Shown here one piece after another: positions 32,630 through 41,360 of a stretch of 64,000 nucleotides of DNA. The DNA comes from an uncultured Lachnospiraceae bacterium. GTDB taxonomy: Bacteria > Bacillota > Clostridia > Lachnospirales > Lachnospiraceae. Location of the stretch: positions 1 through 64,000 of the forward strand of contig CAJUSQ010000003.1 in the NCBI GenBank assembly GCA_910588885.1, in the 5' to 3' direction. A program made the translations under genes and the position numbers. The notes below the pieces were generated by a model. It made no database searches. It worked only from the letters and a program-made list of their open reading frames with translations, and was not told the origin of the DNA. Numbering within the stretch: position 1 is the stretch's first letter; every line of letters begins with the position of its first letter.

Positions 32630-33412
32630 CTACACTCCCTGGGAAACGCTTTGCGGCACCCCCTGCCGCAGCCGCTTCTCCGATACTTCAAACGCCCGGC
32701 GCTCCTTCTGCTGCTCCAAAAAACGCTTCTCCCGCTGTTCCCTCTGGCGGCGGCGTTCCTCCTCCTTCTGTTCCTCCTGCTCCTTCTTCGCTTTCAGAAT
32801 CGCTTCATTCAGCTGCAGCATCCGGTTATCCAGCATAGAAACGATCCCGGCGCAATCCCGCAGCTCCCGGCTGATATAATCCGGCGCATTTCCTTCAAAC
32901 TTATAATAAATCTTATGCTCCAGGCTGGCCCAGAAATCCATGGCAATCGTACGGATCTGGATCTCTACCTTGGCATCCACCATCCGATCCGATAGAAAAA
33001 TAGGAACCGTTACCAACATATGGTAGCTCTTATAGCCGCTGGGCTTGGGATTCTTAATATAATCCTTGACGGATACCACCGTCAGGTCATTCTGCTTGCC
33101 AATCATCTTCGCAATCCGGTATATATCGGATGTAAAGGAACACACAATCCGGATGCCTGCAATATCATTGACATAATTCACCATATTCTCAATGGTGCTC
33201 TCATACCCGTCCCGCTTCAGCTTCTTCACAATGCTCTCCGGCGTCTTGATGCGGGACTTAAAATACTCAATGGGATTATACTGATGCACATGCTGAAATT
33301 CATCATTCAGAATCTCCAGCTTTGTATTTACCTCTTTCAGTGCTGAATTATACAAAAAAATAACGGTTTTCCAGCTGTCTATCCCCTCATTAAAAATTAC
33401 ACTTGTATCCAA
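32630..33412 (-). CDS. relQ: Small alarmone synthetase, GTP pyrophosphokinase (RelQ/YjbM type)
   Basis: 260 residues. The synthetase domain (about 1-200) has RIKTPESIVKKLKR, NDIAGIRIVCSF, the Q/GYKSYH nucleotide loop and VEIQIRTIAMDFWASLEHKI. There is no hydrolase domain, as expected for RelQ. A highly charged helical tail (KEEERRRQREQREKRF) extends beyond typical RelQ proteins. The start appears to be TTG 33412 with a weak AAGAAG site; a TATAAT near 33515 could be its -10 box. It makes (p)ppGpp under stress. Confidence 0.9.
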   Translation of the reverse strand: MDTSVIFNEGIDSWKTVIFLYNSALKEVNTKLEILNDEFQHVHQYNPIEYFKSRIKTPESIVKKLKRDGYESTIENMVNYVNDIAGIRIVCSFTSDIYRIAKMIGKQNDLTVVSVKDYIKNPKPSGYKSYHMLVTVPIFLSDRMVDAKVEIQIRTIAMDFWASLEHKIYYKFEGNAPDYISRELRDCAGIVSMLDNRMLQLNEAILKAKKEQEEQKEEERRRQREQREKRFLEQQKERRAFEVSEKRLRQGVPQSVSQGV

Positions 33413-33578
33413 TGTATCAACTTCTTTCTACTACTCCCGATGAAAAACACCGAAAAACAATTTGCACAGTTCCGGCATTTTCCTGCTCTTCTTAACTTTA
33501 CATCCTTTGTATATATTATAACATGTTTCGCCGCAAAAATGGTCATTTTTTGTATTTTTTATAAAATATTAATAAATG

Positions 33579-33631
33579 AAGCGGATGCCCCGCTGGTAAA
33601 ATTATACATCTCACCGCTTCCACATCCGCTT
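33579..33631 (-). terminator. Inverted repeat after the aminotransferase gene
   Basis: AAGCGGATG and CATCCGCTT are perfect nine-base inverted copies separated by 35 bases, downstream of the aminotransferase stop. The flank is AT-rich but not a clean T-run. Confidence 0.3.
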
Positions 33632-33662
33632 TTCCGATACTTCTTTGGAACCGATCGGTATT

Positions 33663-34958
33663 CTATGCTTCCTGCTTCGCCGCTAATATCTTCTCAATGC
33701 TGACCAGCTTCACGCATATTACAAAAATATCCGTAGCCAGCTTCAGATCCTCCAGGGAGGGATACGTCGGCGCAATCCTGATCACGGAATCCCTGGGATC
33801 TTTCCCGTACGGGAAGGGTGCGCCGGCTGGAGTCATGACCATCCCCGCCTTTTTCGCTTTGGAAACAATGGCTTTCGCACAGCCGTCCAGCGTCTCAAAA
33901 CAGATAAAATATCCGCCCTTGGGCCGGATCCAGCTTCCGATTTCCCGGCCCGCCAGTTCCCGGTCAAAGGTATCCAGGATCATTTCAAACTTGGGCCGCA
34001 GAATGTCCGCATGCTTACGCATATGCTCGGTCATTCCGTAAATATCTTTAAAAAACCGGACATGGCGAAGCTGGTTTACCTTGTCGTGCCCGATGGTCGC
34101 AAGGGCCAGCTGCTTGCGGATTTCGGCCAGGTTATTCAATGAAGCCGCCAAAGCCGCGATGCCGGAACCGGAAAACGTAATCTTGGAGGTGGAGCAAAAT
34201 TTATACACCATATCCGGGTTCCCGGCCCGTTTGCACTCCGCCATGATTTCTACCAGATTATCCTGGTCAATGTCATAAAGGTGATGGACGCCGTAAGCAT
34301 TGTCCCAATAAATTCGAAAATCCCTGGCCGCCGGCTTCAGCCTTGCAAAACGGCGCACCGTTTCATCGGAATAGGTAATCCCCTGAGGATTGGAATACTT
34401 CGGGACACACCAGATTCCCTTAATCGCTTCGTCCCTGCTGACCAAATCCTCTACCATGTCCATGTCCGGCCCGGTGGGAAGCATCGGAATATTTATCATT
34501 TCAATCCCAAAATACTCTGTGATTGCAAAATGCCGGTCATACCCCGGCACCGGGCACAGGAATTTTACCTTATCCAGCTTGCACCAGGGAGTATTTCCCA
34601 TTACGCCATGGGTCATGGAACGGGAAATCGTATCATACATGACATTCAGGCTGGAATTTCCATAAATAATAATGTTATCAGGATGGCATTCGATCATATC
34701 TCCCAGCAGCTCCTTCGCCTCCTGAATCCCGTCCAGAACCCCGTAATTCCGGCAATCCGTGCCGTCGTCACATTTCAGATCCGAATCGCTGTTTAAGCAA
34801 TCCATCATCCCCATGGACAGATCCAGCTGCTCCTGGGACGGCTTCCCTCTGGACATGTCCAGCTGCAGGCCGCTCTGCTGGTATTTTTTGTAAATGCTGC
34901 TAAGCTTGGCTTTCTCCTGCAGCAATTCTTCCTTTGTCATCTCCTGATAAGACTGCAT
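33663..34958 (-). CDS. Aspartate aminotransferase, type Ic (class I/II PLP enzyme)
   Basis: 431 residues. The PLP lysine is in FCSTSKITFSGSGIAAL, the substrate-arginine region is in DSVIRIAPTYP, and the N-terminus has LDMSRGKPSQEQLDLS. This N-terminus and the overall length fit the type Ic aspartate aminotransferases of clostridia rather than AspC. It should interconvert aspartate and oxaloacetate with 2-oxoglutarate. The start has AGGAGG nine bases upstream. RarA lies 53 bases upstream and may be co-transcribed. Confidence 0.88.
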   Translation of the reverse strand: MQSYQEMTKEELLQEKAKLSSIYKKYQQSGLQLDMSRGKPSQEQLDLSMGMMDCLNSDSDLKCDDGTDCRNYGVLDGIQEAKELLGDMIECHPDNIIIYGNSSLNVMYDTISRSMTHGVMGNTPWCKLDKVKFLCPVPGYDRHFAITEYFGIEMINIPMLPTGPDMDMVEDLVSRDEAIKGIWCVPKYSNPQGITYSDETVRRFARLKPAARDFRIYWDNAYGVHHLYDIDQDNLVEIMAECKRAGNPDMVYKFCSTSKITFSGSGIAALAASLNNLAEIRKQLALATIGHDKVNQLRHVRFFKDIYGMTEHMRKHADILRPKFEMILDTFDRELAGREIGSWIRPKGGYFICFETLDGCAKAIVSKAKKAGMVMTPAGAPFPYGKDPRDSVIRIAPTYPSLEDLKLATDIFVICVKLVSIEKILAAKQEA

Positions 34959-35011
34959 TGTTTTCCTCCTTTATTGGGACCCCCGTCAATGGTTCCCATA
35001 AATCCTTCCGG

Positions 35012-36337
35012 TTATTCCGCGGCTTTGCGGATATACCGAAGCCACTCCTTGATCTGCTTCTCATAGCCCTGTTCCGAGGGCTCGTAAAATTTTGTTTCCG
35101 TCAGTCCGTCGGGCAGATACTGCTGCTTCACATAATGGTTCGGGAAATCATGGGCATATTGATAGCCCAGGCCGTGGCCCAGCTTTGCGGCCCCCTTATA
35201 ATGGGCATCCAAAAGATGGCCCGGAATCGGTGCGGTGCAAGTCTCCTTTACGGCCTCCATGGCCCGGCCGATGGCGGTAACCGCCGAATTGCTCTTGGGT
35301 GCACTGGCCACATAGGACACGGCCTGGGCCAGAATAATCTGGGCTTCCGGCATACCGATGCGTTCCACGGCCTCACAGGCGCTGACAGCCACCGTCAATG
35401 CATTGGGATCGGCATTTCCCACATCCTCCGAAGCGCTGATCATAATCCGCCGGGCAATAAACCGGATATCCTCTCCGGCATACAGCATCCGGGCCAGATA
35501 GTACAGGGCCGCGTCCGGGTCGGAACCACGCATGCTTTTGATAAATGCGGAAACCGTATCGTAATGGTTATCTCCGGACTTGTCGTACCGGACCACCCGC
35601 TTCTGAATGCACTCCGAGGCCACCTCCAGGGTGATATGGATCTTCCCGTCCGCGCTGCGGGGCGTCGTCAAAATGCCCAGCTCAATGGCTGTCAGAGCCG
35701 CCCTGGCATCGCCGTTTGCCATATCCGCCAGAAACTCCAGGGCTTCTTCGTCAATCGTACCCTGATAAGCCCCCATGCCTTTTTCCGTATCATGGACGGC
35801 CCGCAGCAGCAAGGTCCTGATCTCGTCCTTTTCCAGAGTCTTCAGCTCAAAAATCACGGAGCGGGACAACAGCGCCCCGTTTACTTCGAAATAAGGGTTC
35901 TCCGTGGTGGCTCCAATCAGGATGATCGTGCCGTCCTCCACGAAAGGCAGAAGATAGTCCTGCTGGCCCTTATTAAAACGATGGATTTCGTCCACAAACA
36001 AAATCGTCTTCTTGCCGTACATCCCCTGATTATTTTTGGCCTGTTCCACCACGGCTTCCATATCCTTCTTTCCGGCTGAAGTGGCGTTTATCTGTACAAA
36101 TTCCCCGCTGGTGGTATTGGCAATCACCTTCGCCAGAGTCGTCTTCCCGGTTCCCGGGGGGCCGTAAAAAATCAGGGAGCTAAGCTTATCCGCCTGGATT
36201 GCCCGGTATAAAAGCTTATCCTTTCCAATTATGTGCTGCTGTCCCACTACCTCTTCCAGGGAAGAGGGGCGCAGGCGACTGGCCAGGGGCGCTTCCTTCT
36301 CCTGGTTCTGCCGGCGCATGTAATCGAATAAATCCAT
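35012..36337 (-). CDS. rarA: Replication-associated recombination protein A (AAA+ ATPase)
   Basis: 441 residues. Walker A GPPGTGKTTLAKV, Walker B ILFVDEIHRF, sensor GATTENPYFEVN and the C-terminal tetramerisation region with HDFPNHYVKQQYLPD are all present. RarA/MgsA acts at stalled replication forks. ATG 36337 (MDLFDYMRRQ) has AAGGAG six bases upstream; the open frame 13 codons longer lacks a ribosome site. Confidence 0.95.
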   Translation of the reverse strand: MDLFDYMRRQNQEKEAPLASRLRPSSLEEVVGQQHIIGKDKLLYRAIQADKLSSLIFYGPPGTGKTTLAKVIANTTSGEFVQINATSAGKKDMEAVVEQAKNNQGMYGKKTILFVDEIHRFNKGQQDYLLPFVEDGTIILIGATTENPYFEVNGALLSRSVIFELKTLEKDEIRTLLLRAVHDTEKGMGAYQGTIDEEALEFLADMANGDARAALTAIELGILTTPRSADGKIHITLEVASECIQKRVVRYDKSGDNHYDTVSAFIKSMRGSDPDAALYYLARMLYAGEDIRFIARRIMISASEDVGNADPNALTVAVSACEAVERIGMPEAQIILAQAVSYVASAPKSNSAVTAIGRAMEAVKETCTAPIPGHLLDAHYKGAAKLGHGLGYQYAHDFPNHYVKQQYLPDGLTETKFYEPSEQGYEKQIKEWLRYIRKAAE

Positions 36338-36633
36338 GTTTTCTCCTTCTGCAACATCAAATACAGGGATGGGCATTCTGTTTTATCATACGCTTTCTTA
36401 TGTCCATTTTGCATTTTATTATATTGCATCCTTCATAATATCGTCGTTTTATCTAAAATTTCTTATTTTTCCGACTCATTTTGACAGATTCAGAGCAGAT
36501 TCTTTCAATCACCTGCAATTAGCATACACAAAAATGCGCTTCTTTACAAGAGTAAAGCGCCAATTTGTGAAATTTTCTACAATCTGCTGTATTTTGAGGC
36601 GGAAATTGCAGGCCGGGCTGTAAGAAATGCAGG
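36338..36633. other. Non-coding gap upstream of rarA
   Basis: About 300 AT-rich bases with no supported gene. It holds a GCGCTTTAC/GTAAAGCGC-like imperfect inverted repeat near 36536-36562 and presumably the rarA promoter, for which I could not settle on boxes. Confidence 0.5.
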
Positions 36634-36661
36634 AAAAAGGAACCCTGCCCGGCAGGATTCC
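36634..36661 (-). terminator. Intrinsic terminator of the small CxCxxC protein gene
   Basis: On the minus strand, GGAATCCTGCC (36661-36651) pairs with GGCAGGGTTCC (36649-36639) with one mismatch and is followed by TTTTT. It lies 15 bases after the stop codon of the gene at 36676. Confidence 0.85.
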
Positions 36662-36675
36662 TCTTTCTCTCCGAA

Positions 36676-37029
36676 TTATAAAAGCCCCATCTTGTCCAAA
36701 ATCGCTTCTACTGCCTGACATGCCGGACAGTCGCAATACTTGGCCCCGGCTGCTTTGATTTCCTCGGCATGGGCCTTTATTTCCTTGGCTTTCTCAGCTC
36801 CAAACACCTGTCCTCCCATTTCCGAACCGGCAAATCCGATCAGCCCGTCTATGGTTACCAGATCTTCTTTCAGCTCTGCCATATACTTCCCGGTTTCCTC
36901 CTCTTCCTTAGGGGTTCCCAGCGCATCCAGCCATGCCCTGGCCGCATCCTTTGCCTCCTGGCTGCAGCTATGCGCTGCCATCAGTTCTTTTGTTTTCTCT
37001 ACCACGTAATCTTGTACTTCTTTGTTCAT
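36676..37029 (-). CDS. Small cytoplasmic protein with C-terminal CxCxxC motif
   Basis: 117 residues: acidic, mostly helical, no membrane segment. The C-terminus carries KYCDCPACQAVEAIL, a CxCxxC arrangement that could bind metal or act in redox. Similar short proteins are common in Lachnospiraceae and are sometimes labelled Hsp90 in databases, but nothing here resembles that chaperone. ATG 37029 has AAGAAGGA upstream; the open frame before it is ignored. It forms a monocistronic unit with a strong terminator. Confidence 0.75.
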   Translation of the reverse strand: MNKEVQDYVVEKTKELMAAHSCSQEAKDAARAWLDALGTPKEEEETGKYMAELKEDLVTIDGLIGFAGSEMGGQVFGAEKAKEIKAHAEEIKAAGAKYCDCPACQAVEAILDKMGLL

Positions 37030-37191
37030 CGGGATTCCTTCTTTCTTATAAATTATGTAATTCTGTTTCCTGCCTGTAACTTGCACCGGCGTTTGCTGTA
37101 TTTTAACAGAAAATCAAAGTACTTGTCAATAACGGAAAGTGGGTGAACCACCGTTTAAAAAATGATGATTCACCCATGACAGACCGGCACT

Positions 37192-37671
37192 TTATGCATG
37201 AAACTTTTCATCAAAGGAAATCTTCTCCAGCTGTTCTAAAAGCTTCTTTTGCCCTTTCTTCGGTTTCGACAGATAACAGAGCATCAGAATTGAAAACAGC
37301 AGCGCCGAAACCAAAAGCATTTCAAAATCTGTCCTTAGAGCTGCACTGAAAAACACCGCCAGACTTAAAACTGCCCCCATAGCCAGAAACAAATTCGCGG
37401 AACGCTTCTTTCCAAATTTTCCGGTAATACAGCTTCCCCTTTCCTCTGTTTCCAACCGGCCGTTAAAATACAGTCCAAGGCTCATACTTTTGATTTCAAA
37501 TTCCTTATGGTGGCAAAGAACAAAATCCCGATTATCCTTAAAATGCCCCCAATAGCAGGCAGTCTGTTGATAAGCCCGCATATTTTCATCCGTATCTTCC
37601 ACCACCTTCTCCCAAAAAGAACGCTTCCATTCTTCCGGTGTAAGATGGCTGAGTATCTTAACGGTTTCCAT
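37192..37671 (-). CDS. Small membrane protein, paralogue A of a pair flanking the SCFA transporter
   Basis: 159 residues. The cytoplasmic N-terminal half has LTPEEWKRSFWEKVVED, DFVLCHHKEFEIKSMSLGLYF and SCITGKFGKKRSANLFL. Two membrane helices follow, then KPKKGQKKLLEQLEKISFDE. The gene at 39255 shares all these blocks. I know no family name. It starts 12 bases after the transporter stop and is very likely in the same transcript. Confidence 0.75.
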   Translation of the reverse strand: METVKILSHLTPEEWKRSFWEKVVEDTDENMRAYQQTACYWGHFKDNRDFVLCHHKEFEIKSMSLGLYFNGRLETEERGSCITGKFGKKRSANLFLAMGAVLSLAVFFSAALRTDFEMLLVSALLFSILMLCYLSKPKKGQKKLLEQLEKISFDEKFHA

Positions 37672-37683
37672 CCTGCCTCACAC

Positions 37684-39054
37684 TTAAGCAAACAACGGCA
37701 CAAGGAACAGGAAACCTAAGGCCGTTATAATTCCGGACACAATCAAAACGATCGCACAGTAGCCCATGATATCCCTGGCGCCAAGTCCGGCAATGCCCAG
37801 AGCCGGAAGCGCCCAGAAGGGCTGGAGCATATTAGTCCAGGCATCGCCCCAGGCAATCCCCATAGCTGTAACCGCCGGACTGACGCCCAGCTGCAAACCG
37901 GCCGGCATCATAATCGGTCCCTGAACGGCCCATTGTCCTCCTCCTGAGGGTACAAAGAAATTCACCACTCCTGCTGCCAGATAGCAGAGCACCGGGAAGG
38001 TCCTTGGGGTAGAAATGCTAACAAACGCCGTGCTGATCGCCCCCGCAAGAGACACTCCGGTAGCTCCGGCCGTGGTCATAATCCCCTGGATTCCGGCATA
38101 AAAGGGGAACTGCAGAATAATCCCGCCTGCACTGGAAGCCGCTTCTGTAATAGCCCGCACATACCCAATCGGCGTCTTATGGAATGCGATCCCAAGCACC
38201 AGAAAAATCAGGTTTACGATATTTAAGGACAATGCATTCAAAATCGACCCTGCATTAATAAAATAATACACCAAATATACCGCGCCTAATAATACTACGA
38301 TATAGGATAAAATCATGCTGTTTTCCAGCTTTTCAGCCGGTGTGGAAGGCTTGGGATATTCGATCTTTTCCTCTGTCAGAAGCTTCGGATCAATGGATAT
38401 CACATTCTTCGGTTCCGGATGCATCCATGCATTTATCACTGCAACTACCACCACCACTACTACTATCATAATCAGGTTCCAGGGCGCAAAAATCGTTGCG
38501 GAGGTGGGCACGACTTCCGTTACCACACCACCCGTGTTTGCAACTGCGCCATCGGCCCCTAAGGAGGTAAGGCCCAGTGGAATGGAACCGGAAATTCCGG
38601 AGTGCCAGATTACAAATCCGGAATAAGCAGCCGCAATGATCAGACGGTAATCCACACCTTTTACTTTTTTCGCAACCTCCTTTGCCAGCAGCGCCCCGAT
38701 AATCAGACCGAAGCCCCAGTTAATAAAGTTACAAATTGCTGCTACAATCGTTACAAAGGCAATGGCGGAAACCGGCTTCTTCGGAACACCTGCCAGCACT
38801 ACAATTACTTTCTTAATTGCAGGAGCATTCGCCAAAGCACTGCCCAGCACCAACACCAGCGCCATCTGCATGGAAAACAGCAGCAATCCCCACACTCCGG
38901 ATCCCCATGCGTTCGCCACCTCAATGGGATTCATCCCCGTCACCGGGATTGCGGCAATGAATACAATGATAGTCAGAATAATACAGAATACAAATGCATC
39001 CGGCAGGAACTTCTGAACCAGTTTCACACATCCATTGGTAAACTTTTTGAACAT
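37684..39054 (-). CDS. atoE: Short-chain fatty acid transporter (AtoE/SCFA_trans family)
   Basis: 456 residues with about twelve membrane segments. Family marks are NAWGSGVWGLLLFSMQMALVL in two blocks, NFINWGFGLIIGALLAKEVAK, HSGISGSIPL and the conserved VPSGGGQWAVQGPIMMPAG. It probably moves acetoacetate, butyrate or other short-chain acids. The start has AAAGGGTGA upstream. It has its own promoter and is followed directly by paralogue A. Confidence 0.93.
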   Translation of the reverse strand: MFKKFTNGCVKLVQKFLPDAFVFCIILTIIVFIAAIPVTGMNPIEVANAWGSGVWGLLLFSMQMALVLVLGSALANAPAIKKVIVVLAGVPKKPVSAIAFVTIVAAICNFINWGFGLIIGALLAKEVAKKVKGVDYRLIIAAAYSGFVIWHSGISGSIPLGLTSLGADGAVANTGGVVTEVVPTSATIFAPWNLIMIVVVVVVVAVINAWMHPEPKNVISIDPKLLTEEKIEYPKPSTPAEKLENSMILSYIVVLLGAVYLVYYFINAGSILNALSLNIVNLIFLVLGIAFHKTPIGYVRAITEAASSAGGIILQFPFYAGIQGIMTTAGATGVSLAGAISTAFVSISTPRTFPVLCYLAAGVVNFFVPSGGGQWAVQGPIMMPAGLQLGVSPAVTAMGIAWGDAWTNMLQPFWALPALGIAGLGARDIMGYCAIVLIVSGIITALGFLFLVPLFA

Positions 39055-39142
39055 TTCATATCACCCTTTCCTTTTCTTTGGTAGGTTTTCCGTCGCATTG
39101 GTCAAGCCTGCTGCGGAATTGCATTTTATTTGTTCTAGTTAT

Positions 39143-39171
39143 ATTCTATCTTTTTGTTATTTTTTTGTCAA
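39143..39171 (-). promoter_or_regulatory. Promoter of the short-chain fatty acid transporter
   Basis: On the minus strand, a perfect TTGACA (39171-39166), a 17-base spacer and TAGAAT (39148-39143) lie about 90 bases before the transporter ATG. Confidence 0.7.
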
Positions 39172-39254
39172 TCTTGAAAAAGCATTTTAATATATTTCTG
39201 ATCTCTGCGTCAGACTGCTCTTTTGTAAAGGGATCGGTAAATGCCAACTTGATA

Positions 39255-39761
39255 TTAATCACATCCCGCTCCCCGATAAGCTTCATCTCCGGAGATCCTC
39301 TCCAGCTGCCGCAGGAGCATCCGGCAGCCCTTCTTTGGCTTCGCCAGGAAGCAGAACAAAAGTACGCCAAACAGCCCGAGGGAAAGAACGGCAACTGCAT
39401 ATTCCCCGCCCATCCAGGCCTTCGACAGGGCAAGCAAACATAGGCCGGCTCCTAAAAGAAGAAGCAAGTTGGCGCTGGCCTTTTTCCGGAATGTTCCGGT
39501 AATCCTGCAGCCCTCTGGGGTTTCTTCCAGATGTCCCTGAAAATACAATCCGACGCTCATTCCCTTAATTTCATATTCCTGATGACGGCAAAGCCGAAAA
39601 TCCCGTTCTTTGTAAAAATCTCCCGCGTAATAAGCCCGGCTCAAACCGGCCTGCTGCCGTTTCCCCGGTTTCCTTCCGGCGTCTTCCTGCACCTTGTCCC
39701 TCCAGGACAATTTCCATTCTTCCGGTGTAAGACGGCTGTCTCTGATAATCGTCTCAACCAC
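39255..39761 (-). CDS. Small membrane protein, paralogue B of the pair flanking the SCFA transporter
   Basis: 168 residues with the same architecture as the protein at 37192: LTPEEWKLSWRDKVQED, DFRLCRHQEYEIKGMSVGLYFQG (in two blocks), CRITGTFRKKASANLLL, two membrane helices, then KPKKGCRMLLRQLERISGDE. The start is probably GTG 39761, although the AAGGGG site sits very close to it. It lies upstream of the transporter promoter. The pair may be accessory or sensory proteins of the transporter, which is inference from position only. Confidence 0.7.
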   Translation of the reverse strand: MVETIIRDSRLTPEEWKLSWRDKVQEDAGRKPGKRQQAGLSRAYYAGDFYKERDFRLCRHQEYEIKGMSVGLYFQGHLEETPEGCRITGTFRKKASANLLLLLGAGLCLLALSKAWMGGEYAVAVLSLGLFGVLLFCFLAKPKKGCRMLLRQLERISGDEAYRGAGCD

Positions 39762-39802
39762 CCCTTCTTTTTGCAGGCGAGGGCGGCGCTTAAGGTCCGC
39801 GA

Positions 39803-40367
39803 TTATTTTTTCTTTCTACCGTTGATTTTCAGGCTTTTCAAATATTCCTTGGTTTCTTTGTCCAAACGTCTGCTTTCCACCGCCTTCTGCAGGGCCTTGT
39901 TGTGCGTCCAGGGTTCCAGAACCGGCCGGATAAAATATGAGATTGCAGTATCATACTGTTTCACTAATGCAATACTAAAATACCAAACAACTACTATTTT
40001 AATATAATATTCTTCTGATTCTACCTCTGCGGCAAGATCCAGCATTTCCGGCTAAAATCCTTCGTCCAGAAAGTATTCCAACAGCGTTACTAAACCAAAA
40101 CGGACCGTATAGGTATCTTCGCTGTTCAGCCATTTCCTGACATGTTCATACACCAGAAGCAGATTTTTCCGAAACAGCCTGGGGGATATCGTATCGCAGG
40201 TGGCCCAGTTATCCACATAGGGCAGAAACCGTTCCAGCTGATCCAGCAGTTCCTCCAAATCCCGGTATTAATTTTGCCCGAAACATCCGGTATGCCTCAT
40301 CCTGTAAGGCAAATGATCCTTCTGTAATTCTTCCTGTTCCCTTTTCCGTCATTTTTTCCCGTACCAT
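39803..40367 (-). pseudogene. AlkD-like DNA alkylation repair protein, decayed
   Basis: Three pieces remain. The N-terminus (from ATG 40367) reads FALQDEAYRMFRAKLIP. After a deletion of roughly 45-50 codons and a frame change comes LERFLPYVDNWATCDTISP from about 40258. An in-frame TAG at 40052 then splits EYFLDEGF from PEMLDLAAEVESEEYYIKI. The last piece ends in a Lys-rich tail. HEAT-repeat AlkD proteins of about 230 residues excise alkylated bases; the active-site region is partly lost here. Confidence 0.85.
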
Positions 40368-40393
40368 CGTATCCTCTCTGTTTTCTCTCGCTC

Positions 40394-41116
40394 CTACTCC
40401 ACCAGCAAATCTTCCACCGTCACAAATTCATACCCCTGCTGTTCCAATGTATCCACAATCTCCAAAGCCGCCGCAACACTGGAGGGATATTGGTCGTGCA
40501 TCAGAATGATGTCGTTCTCCCCGGCCTTGCTTAAAACATTCCGAACGATACCGGAAGCATCGCTTTTACACCAGTCCAAGGGATCAATCGTCCACAAAAC
40601 CGGAAACATATTCAGCTCAGTTTCAAAGGCTTTGTCCCAGGCCCCGTAAGGCGGGCGGACATACTGCAGCTCTTCCCCGGTGATTTTTCGAATAATTTCA
40701 CTGGTTTTTGTCAGTTCTTCCTTGAATTTCTCCCGATTGGACTTTTTCAGCTGCATATGGCTGTAAGTGTGATTTCCGATCAGATGGCCTTCCTCCTCCA
40801 TCCGCTTTATAATTTCCGGATACTGCTCCGCCTGTTTCCCCATTACAAAAAAGGTGGCACATACCTCCCGCTCCTTCAGCCCGTCCAGCAGCTCTATGGT
40901 ATATCGGGGGTCCGGCCCATCGTCAAAGGTCAGGGCAATCCGTTTCTTCAGTTCCTGATAAGGGTCCGTTCCTGCATCCGTTTCTTCCTCCTGCAGGACT
41001 TTGGAGGCCGCCTGGCTGCCTTTCTTTGCCGATACATTGCCCGTAACAGCAAACAAAATCAAAACATATACCAAAACCAGCTCCAGAAACACTATTTTTT
41101 TGTGGAAAGTCTTCAA
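40394..41116 (-). CDS. Polysaccharide deacetylase (NodB/PdaA-like, CE4)
   Basis: About 240 residues. An N-terminal hydrophobic segment (VFLELVLVYVLILFAVTG) acts as a signal or anchor. The NodB domain has all motifs: ALTFDDGPD, the metal HxxxxH in GNHTYSHM, RPPYGAWDK, and IILMHDQYP near the end. It should remove N-acetyl groups from peptidoglycan or another cell-wall glycan. I favour TTG 41116 because GAAGGGAG is about five bases upstream; a TTG at 41143 has no site. Confidence 0.88.
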   Translation of the reverse strand: MKTFHKKIVFLELVLVYVLILFAVTGNVSAKKGSQAASKVLQEEETDAGTDPYQELKKRIALTFDDGPDPRYTIELLDGLKEREVCATFFVMGKQAEQYPEIIKRMEEEGHLIGNHTYSHMQLKKSNREKFKEELTKTSEIIRKITGEELQYVRPPYGAWDKAFETELNMFPVLWTIDPLDWCKSDASGIVRNVLSKAGENDIILMHDQYPSSVAAALEIVDTLEQQGYEFVTVEDLLVE

Positions 41117-41296
41117 TCTGCTCCCTTCGGCTATCGGAAACAACGCAGCTGTATTTCCATAATCCTATCTGTTATGGAAAAATGCGGCCGTATCCATAAC
41201 GCCCTCTGCCTGCATTTCCCTATAATCTATGTGCCGGAGGCTGTACTTTATTCCTGGGGCTCTCCGTACCGGCCGCAAAACGAAGGACTTTTTCTG

Positions 41297-41336
41297 CAAA
41301 AACAGCAAAACATTCACAAAAACAGCAAAACAAGCC
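41297..41336. repeat. 20-bp tandem duplication downstream of larB
   Basis: CAAAAACAGCAAAACATTCA (41297-41316) is followed directly by a second copy (41317-41336) that differs only at the end. It lies 25 bases past the larB stop codon. Confidence 0.75.
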
Positions 41337-41360
41337 GCTTTTCCATGCCTGCCCCATGTC

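Noticed and set aside
34934..36079. 381-residue plus-strand frame opposite rarA
   Set aside because: RarA Walker motifs on the minus strand are clear; the plus frame is His/Gly-rich shadow sequence without a start signal.
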